9,794 nucleotides of DNA from Chloroflexota bacterium (lineage in GTDB: Bacteria; Chloroflexota; Limnocylindria; QHBO01): positions 1 to 9,794 of the forward strand of contig JACCWY010000062.1 in the NCBI GenBank assembly GCA_013697395.1, in the 5' to 3' direction. Position numbers and translations under genes: made by a program. The notes under the pieces are model-generated. The model did not search any database. It saw nothing but the letters and a program-made list of their open reading frames with translations, and had not been told where the DNA came from. Positions within the stretch are counted from its first letter, which is position 1. Each line of letters starts with the position of its first letter. Positions 5,567-9,794 of the stretch are shown here, in pieces.

Positions 5567-5998
5567 TCAGGAAGGACGGCCGTTGACGCGCGTCTTGTCG
5601 GGGCCGCCGGTCGCCTTCCACATCTCGTCGATGGTGTCGATCATCGAGAGGAGCTCCTTCGCAGCTCCTGCGTCGAGCGACTGCTTGACCTTCGAGGCCT
5701 GCTTGGTTGCCTTCCAGAAGGTGTCGTGCAGGTCGGGGTACTTCTCGAGGTGCTCGGGCTTGAAGTAGTCGTGCCACAGGACGTCGAGATGGTGCTTGAC
5801 GAGCTCGGCGCGCTCCTCCTTGACATGGATGCATCGTGCGCGGAAGAGCTTGTCGTCGCTGGCGTCGTGCTTCTCGATGATGCGGAGGCAGGACTCCGCC
5901 TCGATGCGCGCCTGCTCGGGATCGTAGACGCCGCACGGGATGTCGCAGTGCGCGTCAACGATGCGGGTCGGGCGCAGGATGGAGCGCAGGGTGAGCAT
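5567..5998 (-). CDS. sodN: Nickel superoxide dismutase precursor
   Basis: Converts superoxide to oxygen and peroxide. The precursor is 143 residues. A 16-residue leader, MLTLRSILRPTRIVDA, precedes the nickel-hook motif HCDIPCGVYDP. After cleavage the mature His1, Cys2 and Cys6 (precursor 17, 18, 22) bind nickel and Tyr9 (precursor 25) gates substrate. All are intact. The following helices are well conserved: ARIEAESC, EERAELVKHHLDVLWHDYFKPEHLEKYP (60-88), and a final helix to EMWKATGG. The tail GGPDKTRVNGRPS is somewhat longer than in Streptomyces SodN, making the mature form about 127 residues instead of about 117. The leader is short and not a typical Sec signal, so the enzyme is probably cytoplasmic. 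The ATG at 5996-5998 has GAGGAGA a few bases upstream. It is followed by sodX and is divergent from the aminotransferase gene. Confidence 0.96.
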   Translation of the reverse strand: MLTLRSILRPTRIVDAHCDIPCGVYDPEQARIEAESCLRIIEKHDASDDKLFRARCIHVKEERAELVKHHLDVLWHDYFKPEHLEKYPDLHDTFWKATKQASKVKQSLDAGAAKELLSMIDTIDEMWKATGGPDKTRVNGRPS

Positions 5999-6038
5999 CG
6001 GTCTCCTCTTCGTTCGGGGAATCTGCGGGCCTTGGTTC

Positions 6039-6050
6039 GCACTATTGTGC
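6039..6050. promoter_or_regulatory. Dyad in the divergent sodN/aminotransferase spacer
   Basis: The 87-bp spacer (5999-6085) between the two divergent genes contains GCACTATTGTGC, a 4-bp inverted repeat with an AT-rich centre. On the minus strand it includes CACAAT (6044-6049, four matches to a -10), about 45 bases before sodN. A repressor bound here would cover that box. It does not match the published nickel-regulator (Nur) pattern well, and the -35 region is not recognisable. It may be chance. Confidence 0.25.
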
Positions 6051-6085
6051 AGCAAGCCGCCTGCCGGGACACTCGCGGAGGAGCC

Positions 6086-7441
6086 ATGGCCGCGTTCGAC
6101 CGTGCTCGTGTGGAGAGCCTGCTGGGCGACGAGCGCGATCGGTTCGCACGCGAACACCCGCGCTCGCTGGAGCGGTTCGGCGACGCGCGCGGCTCGCTCT
6201 TCGGCGGGGTGCCGATGAGCTGGATGCTCAAGTGGCCGGGCGGATTCCCGGTGGCCGTGGCCGGGGCCGAGGGTGCGCGGCTGACCGACATCGACGGCCA
6301 CGAATACGTCGACCTGTGCCTGGGCGACACCGGTGCCATGGCCGGACACGGACCCGACGCGACGGTTCGGGCGATCGAGCATCAGGCGCGTCGCGGACTG
6401 GCCACGATGCTCCCGACCGCGGACGCCGCCTGGGTCGGCGCCGAGCTGACGCGGCGCTTCGGCATGGCCCGCTGGCAGATGACCCTCACGGCGACCGATG
6501 CGAACCGCTTCGCGTTCCGAATCGCGCGCAAGCTCACGGGCAGGCCGAAGGTGCTCGTGTTCAACCACTGCTACCACGGCACCGTGGACGAGACGCTTGC
6601 CACGCTCGACGCGGCCGGCGAAGTGACACCCCGCCCGGGCAACGTCGGGCCGCCCGTGGACCCCTCGCTCACCACTCGGGTCGTGGAGTTCAACGACGAG
6701 GCGGCGCTGGCGGGCGCGCTCGCCCACGGCGACGTGGCCTGCGTCCTGGCCGAGCCGGCCATGACGAACATCGGGATCGTCCTGCCGCGGCCTGGCTTCC
6801 ACGAGGCGCTGCGACGGCTGACGCGCGACGCCGGATCGCTCCTCGTCATCGACGAGACGCACACGTTCTGCGCCGGGCCCGGCGGCTACACCGCGGCGCA
6901 CGGGCTCGAGCCCGACATGTTGACGATTGGCAAGGCCATCGCCGGCGGCGTTCCCGCTGGCGCGCTCGGGATGCGGGCCGAGCTCGAGGCCGCCGCCTTC
7001 GCCCGTCCGGAGTCCGACTACGTCGACGTCGGCGGCATCGGCGGCACGCTCGCCGGTAACCCCCTGTCGCTGGCGGCCATGCGAGCGACCCTGGGGGAGG
7101 TGCTGACCGCCAAGGCGTACGCCCGCACGATCCCGCTCGCCGAGCGGTTCTCAGACGGCGTTCGCCGAGTGATCGCCGACGCGGGATTGAGCTGGCACGT
7201 CACCCAGCTCGGCTGCCGGGCGGAATACCTGTTCCGTGCCGAGCCGCCGCGCACCGGATCGGAGGCAGCGGCCGCCCGCGACGACCAGCTCGAGGCCTTC
7301 CTCCACCTCTTCGTGCTGAACCGCGGCGTCCTCATGACGCCGTTCCACGACATGGCGCTCATGTCGCCGGCGACGACCGAGTCCGACGTCGACCGGCACA
7401 CCGACGCCTTCCGCGAGGCGGTCGCCGCGCTGCTCGGCTAG
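6086..7441 (+). CDS. Class III PLP-dependent aminotransferase (GSA-aminotransferase-like)
   Basis: A 451-residue fold-type I aminotransferase related to glutamate-1-semialdehyde and omega-amino-acid transaminases. Visible cofactor elements are CYHGT (162-166, ring-stacking Tyr163), VLAEPAMTNIG (220-230), VIDETHTF (254-261, Asp256 to the pyridine nitrogen), and LTIGKAIAGGVPAGALG (279-295), with the Schiff-base Lys283. GTLAGNPLSLAA (320-331) supplies the phosphate contact across the dimer. Where many relatives have SGTEA, this protein has TLTATDANRFAFRIAR (133-148). I recall the TDANR form in a distinct actinobacterial/rhizobial subgroup of unknown substrate; it also argues against a true HemL, which isomerises rather than transaminates. 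GGAGGAG at 6077-6083 supports the ATG. The stop overlaps the fabG stop by four bases (CTAG), tail to tail. Confidence 0.9.
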   Translation: MAAFDRARVESLLGDERDRFAREHPRSLERFGDARGSLFGGVPMSWMLKWPGGFPVAVAGAEGARLTDIDGHEYVDLCLGDTGAMAGHGPDATVRAIEHQARRGLATMLPTADAAWVGAELTRRFGMARWQMTLTATDANRFAFRIARKLTGRPKVLVFNHCYHGTVDETLATLDAAGEVTPRPGNVGPPVDPSLTTRVVEFNDEAALAGALAHGDVACVLAEPAMTNIGIVLPRPGFHEALRRLTRDAGSLLVIDETHTFCAGPGGYTAAHGLEPDMLTIGKAIAGGVPAGALGMRAELEAAAFARPESDYVDVGGIGGTLAGNPLSLAAMRATLGEVLTAKAYARTIPLAERFSDGVRRVIADAGLSWHVTQLGCRAEYLFRAEPPRTGSEAAAARDDQLEAFLHLFVLNRGVLMTPFHDMALMSPATTESDVDRHTDAFREAVAALLG

Positions 7442-8193
7442 GAGCCCATCACGATGCCGCCATCCACGCCGAGCACCTGGCCGGTGACGTAGCGAGCCTC
7501 GTCGGAGGCGAAGTAGACGGCGGCGGCGGCCACGTCGTCCGCGCTGCCGAGATAGCCGAGCGGCGTCATGGCGAGCAGCGCCTCGGTCGCGGCCGGCGGC
7601 AGGTCGGCCGTCAGATCGGTCTCGATCAAGCCGGGGGCAATCGCGTTGCAGGTGATTCCGCGGCTGGCCAGCTCGCGTGCGGTCGTCTTGGTCAGGCCGA
7701 TGAGCCCCGCCTTGGCGGCTGCGTAGTTGGCCTGGCCGGCATTTCCCATCCGGCCGGCGGCGGATGACATGTTGATGATGCGACCGCGACGCGCCTTCAG
7801 CATCGGCCTGGCGATGGCGCGCGTCATCCAGAACGGTCCCGACAGGTTGGTGCCGATGACCGAGTCCCACTCGTCGGCGTCCATGCGCATCAGCAGGTTG
7901 TCGCGCGTGATGCCGGCGTTGTTGACAAGGATGTCGATCGAACCGAGGCCCTCAAGGGCGGCTTTGACGATCGCGTCGCACGCATCGCGGCCGGCCGAGG
8001 TGTCGCCCTGGATATCGATGCTGCGACGCCCGGCGGCGGTGATCTCGGCCACGACGGCATCGGCCGCGTCGGCGTTGCCGCGAAAGTTAACCGCCACGTC
8101 TGCGCCCTGGCTGGCCAATGCCAGCGCGATGGCGCGCCCGAGACCGCGGCTGCCGCCGGTCACGAGCGCGGTCTTGCCGGTCAGGTCGAACAT
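7438..8193 (-). CDS. fabG: 3-oxoacyl-[ACP] reductase (FabG)
   Basis: A 251-residue short-chain dehydrogenase that reduces 3-oxoacyl-ACP with NADPH in fatty-acid elongation. The nucleotide loop TGGSRGLG (12-19), NNAG (91-94), and catalytic Asn116, Ser144, Tyr157 and Lys161 are all present, within a FabG-typical stretch (GRMGNAGQANYAAAKAGLIG). PGLIETDLT (188-195) and the LGVDGGIVM end also match. Arg39 after the second strand favours NADPH. AAGGAG at 8203-8208 lies nine bases before the ATG. It follows fabH and accB on the same strand, so a role in the type II fatty-acid synthase is preferred over PHB or another SDR task. A 212-bp gap separates it from fabH, unusually large for this operon. Confidence 0.93.
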   Translation of the reverse strand: MFDLTGKTALVTGGSRGLGRAIALALASQGADVAVNFRGNADAADAVVAEITAAGRRSIDIQGDTSAGRDACDAIVKAALEGLGSIDILVNNAGITRDNLLMRMDADEWDSVIGTNLSGPFWMTRAIARPMLKARRGRIINMSSAAGRMGNAGQANYAAAKAGLIGLTKTTARELASRGITCNAIAPGLIETDLTADLPPAATEALLAMTPLGYLGSADDVAAAAVYFASDEARYVTGQVLGVDGGIVMGS

Positions 8194-8231
8194 CGGCTCC
8201 GGCTCCTTCGCGGTCGATTCAAATCAGACTT

Positions 8232-8351
8232 TCACCGGGGGAATGGTAAACAGACAAAGCCACCGTGATGGACGTGCCGGGCGCCGCGGAATCTCTGGAA
8301 ACCTGCGTCTTCCGCGCGGTCCGTCACCGATTCGGGCGCTGCTCCCGGCAT
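8232..8351 (-). CDS. Possible 39-residue small ORF in the fabH-fabG spacer
   Basis: Within the 212-bp spacer the minus strand has AGGAG (8358-8362), six bases, then ATG (8349-8351), opening a 39-codon frame that ends 38 bp before fabG. The peptide starts MPGAAPESVTDRAEDAGFQ and ends VCLPFPR. I recognise no domain. In its favour are the near-ideal ribosome site and its position in an operon. Against it, third-position GC is only about two thirds (25 of 38 codons), well below the neighbours, and rare codons such as AGA and TTA occur. It may be a leader peptide, a short accessory protein, or chance. Confidence 0.25.
   Translation of the reverse strand: MPGAAPESVTDRAEDAGFQRFRGARHVHHGGFVCLPFPR
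8275..8350 (-). ncRNA. Candidate structured RNA element in the fabH-fabG spacer
   Basis: A 76-base segment is closed by a perfect 7-bp stem, CCCGGCA (8344-8350) with TGCCGGG (8275-8281). Inside lie a second perfect 7-bp stem, CGCGGAA (8285-8291) with TTCCGCG (8310-8316), enclosing 18 bases, and a small CGGT/ACCG stem (8317-8329) directly beside it. This is a three-stem junction on either strand. In the fabH to fabG sense, the closing stem takes in the TG of the small ORF start codon. It could be an mRNA control element or processing site. Length and closing stem resemble a tRNA, but there is no T-arm, anticodon arm or CCA. GC-rich DNA makes such stems by chance fairly often, so confidence is low without comparative data. 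Confidence 0.25.
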
Positions 8352-8405
8352 AACAGTCTCCTGGTGCATAGCTGAGAGGATTCGGTCCCGCCGCGGGCAG
8401 AACCG

Positions 8406-9476
8406 CTAGACGGCGGCTTCCTCCAGCTGTCGCTGGGGCCGACCGAGACGCGTCTGCGAGCCGGGGGCCAGGAAGGCGCGCGCCGGATCTGCGGTCCACT
8501 CGACGACGGCGGCGGCCGCGGTGAATCCGGCGCCGAAGGCGACCATCAGGACCTGGTCGCCGGGCTTGATGCGCCCGGCCGCGACCGCCTCAACGAGCGC
8601 CATGGGCACCGATGCGGCCGAGGTGTTGCCGTACTTCTCGATGTTGATGTACGTCTTCTCCATCGGCATGTCGAGCTGCTTGGCAACGTTCTCGATGATC
8701 CTCAGGTTGGCCTGGTGGAACACGAACTGGTCGATGTCGTCCATCGTCAGGCCGGCGTCGCGAACGGCGGCCAGCGCGGACTCGGCAAGCTGCCGGGTGG
8801 CGTACTTGTAGACGTCGCGGCCCGCCATGTGGACCGTGTGCAGCCCATCGGCGACGGTCTGCGGCGTGGCCGGGCAGGCGCTGCCGCCGGCCGGCACGAT
8901 GATCCCCTCGAACCCGGTGCCGTCGGCGAACAGATGGAAGCCGCTCATGCCGCCGGGCCGGTCGCTGGCCTGGACCAGCACCGCGCCCGCGCCGTCGCCG
9001 AACAGGACGCACGTGTTGCGGTCCTTCCAGTTCATGAAGCGGCTGAGCACCTCCACGCCGATGACGAGCACGTTGCGGTACATCCCGCTCCGCACGAAGG
9101 CGTTGGCGGTGGCCATGGCGTAGACGAAGCCGGAGCAGGCGGCCTGAAGGTCGAAGGCTGCGGCATTCGTGGCGCCGAGGTCGCGGGCGACCGTGGTGGA
9201 GGTTGCCGGCAGCGGGTAGTCCGGCGAGCAGGTGCCGAGCACGATCAGATCCACCTCGCCGGGCTCCACGCCGGCAACGGCCAGCGCGTCTCGCGAGGCG
9301 TTGACGCTCAGCGTGGTGGTCGTCTCGTCGTCGGCGGCGATGCGGCGCTCGTGAATGCCGGTGCGACTGACGATCCACTCGTCGGAGGTATCGACGATCT
9401 TGGCGAGATCGTCATTCGTCATCACTCGCGACGGCACGTACATCCCCCAGCCGGTGATCAGGGCATTCGTCGTCAT
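8406..9476 (-). CDS. fabH: Beta-ketoacyl-ACP synthase III (FabH)
   Basis: A 356-residue thiolase-fold condensing enzyme that starts fatty-acid synthesis by joining an acyl-CoA primer to malonyl-ACP. The catalytic triad is intact: Cys114 in QAACSGF, His254 in FHQAN, and Asn284 in YGNTSAAS. The N-terminal DEWIVSRTGIHERRI (32-46) and FGDGAGAVLV (159-168) are typical of FabH. The C-terminal end goes about 25-30 residues beyond most FabH proteins (PARAFLAPGSQTRLG, then RQLEEAAV), a tail that looks disordered. Chain-length or branched primer preference cannot be read from the sequence. AAGGAG at 9484-9489 lies seven bases before the ATG. It comes 40 bp after the accB-like gene and is followed by fabG. 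Confidence 0.95.
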   Translation of the reverse strand: MTTNALITGWGMYVPSRVMTNDDLAKIVDTSDEWIVSRTGIHERRIAADDETTTTLSVNASRDALAVAGVEPGEVDLIVLGTCSPDYPLPATSTTVARDLGATNAAAFDLQAACSGFVYAMATANAFVRSGMYRNVLVIGVEVLSRFMNWKDRNTCVLFGDGAGAVLVQASDRPGGMSGFHLFADGTGFEGIIVPAGGSACPATPQTVADGLHTVHMAGRDVYKYATRQLAESALAAVRDAGLTMDDIDQFVFHQANLRIIENVAKQLDMPMEKTYINIEKYGNTSAASVPMALVEAVAAGRIKPGDQVLMVAFGAGFTAAAAVVEWTADPARAFLAPGSQTRLGRPQRQLEEAAV

Positions 9477-9516
9477 CGTGGAGCTCCTTGGCGGGGTGCG
9501 GTTCGGATGTTCGGGC

Positions 9517-9794
9517 TCATCGAGGGTCGACCTCGAGCAGCGGTTGCTTGCGTTTCACGAGCGTGCCCGGCTCGACCAGGATGCGCGTCACGGTGCCCGA
9601 GGCGTCGGACTTGATCTCGTTGAACAGCTTCATTGCCTCGATGAGGCCGAGGACCTGGCCGGCGGCGATCTCGTCGCCCTCGCTGATGTAGGGACGCGCC
9701 CCCGGCGACGGCGCGGCGTACCAGACGCCGGTGAGTGGCGCAGTCACGAAGCGCATGCCGGGCGCCGGCTCGCCGAACGGGGTCGCGCCACCAC
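9517..9794 (-). CDS. accB: Biotin carboxyl carrier protein of acetyl-CoA carboxylase (AccB), C-terminal part
   Basis: The last 91 residues of a biotinyl-domain protein; the frame is open at the window edge. The domain shows APLTGVWYAAPSPGARPYI, the thumb-like GDEIAAGQVLGLI, and the biotinylation motif EAMKLFNEI (Lys encoded at 9628-9630). It ends with the mirror strand GTVTRILVEPGTLVKRKQPL. The protruding thumb and EAMKLxNEI are typical of bacterial AccB rather than of 2-oxoacid dehydrogenase lipoyl domains. A Gly/Pro-rich linker (TPFGEPAPG) precedes it. An internal ATG at 9754-9756 is not the start because the frame runs on without a stop. Supplying the malonyl-CoA path, it fits the downstream fabH and fabG. 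Confidence 0.92.
   Translation of the reverse strand, partial: GGATPFGEPAPGMRFVTAPLTGVWYAAPSPGARPYISEGDEIAAGQVLGLIEAMKLFNEIKSDASGTVTRILVEPGTLVKRKQPLLEVDPR

Noticed and set aside
5000..6085. Long plus-strand frame that would extend the aminotransferase to 813 residues
   Set aside because: It is antisense to sodN and sodX and in the wrong frame over the F420-type gene; the ATG at 6086 has GGAGGAG upstream.
5999..6901. Extension of the sodN frame to 444 residues
   Set aside because: The added part is antisense to the aminotransferase, and the SodN leader with its ribosome site begins at 5998.
8275..8350. A 76-base segment with a 7-bp closing stem, like a tRNA acceptor
   Set aside because: On neither strand is there a T-arm with a TTCGA-type loop next to the 3' acceptor strand, nor a 5-bp anticodon stem in place; the inner stem has an 18-base loop.

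Overview
The window is very GC-rich bacterial DNA, densely packed with genes. No IS element, CRISPR array, rRNA or tRNA gene was found. The mix of a long (DERA-type) deoxyribose-phosphate aldolase, nickel superoxide dismutase, a deazaflavin (F420)-type reductase, a PhoX-like secreted protein and an accB-fabH-fabG set suggests a high-GC Chloroflexota lineage (for example Limnocylindria/Ellin6529-like) or an actinobacterium. This assignment is an inference from gene content only, with no marker gene to settle it.

Layout, left to right. (1) 1-1634, minus strand: a single-cysteine DsbA/FrnE-like protein overlaps by 4 bp an unrecognised 295-residue protein, followed 15 bp later by the first codons of a gene that leaves the window (possibly an ECF sigma factor). 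(2) 1727-3316, minus: a secreted PhoX/DUF839-family protein followed by two hairpins. (3) 3434-4396, minus: deoC. (4) 4445-5178, plus, divergent from deoC: a small receiver-like protein coupled by TGATG to a Ddn-like (F420) reductase. (5) 5129-5998, minus: sodN (nickel SOD with an N-terminal leader) and sodX (S26-family peptidase that probably removes the leader). The 3' end of sodX overlaps the end of the reductase gene. (6) 6086-7441, plus: a class III PLP aminotransferase. (7) 7438-9794, minus: an accB (cut by the window edge), fabH, fabG order, i.e. type II fatty-acid synthesis.

Genes inside the operons mostly have Shine-Dalgarno sequences or overlapping stops and starts. Three first genes (the DsbA-like gene, deoC, and the receiver-like gene) instead have no Shine-Dalgarno and a -10-like hexamer 7 to 10 nt before the ATG, which suggests leaderless transcripts. 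The clearest multi-gene unit is sodN-sodX: the peptidase sits next to the one substrate whose new N-terminal histidine must be exposed to bind nickel. The most open question is the 212-bp fabH-fabG spacer, which can fold on either strand into a closed three-stem structure. It also holds a 39-codon ORF with a good Shine-Dalgarno whose start codon lies in the closing stem.

Most other long open frames in this window are antisense or upstream read-through products of the high GC content and were left out. Nothing here is a clear case of a wholly new defence or mobile system. The candidates below are modest, and several rest on short motifs.
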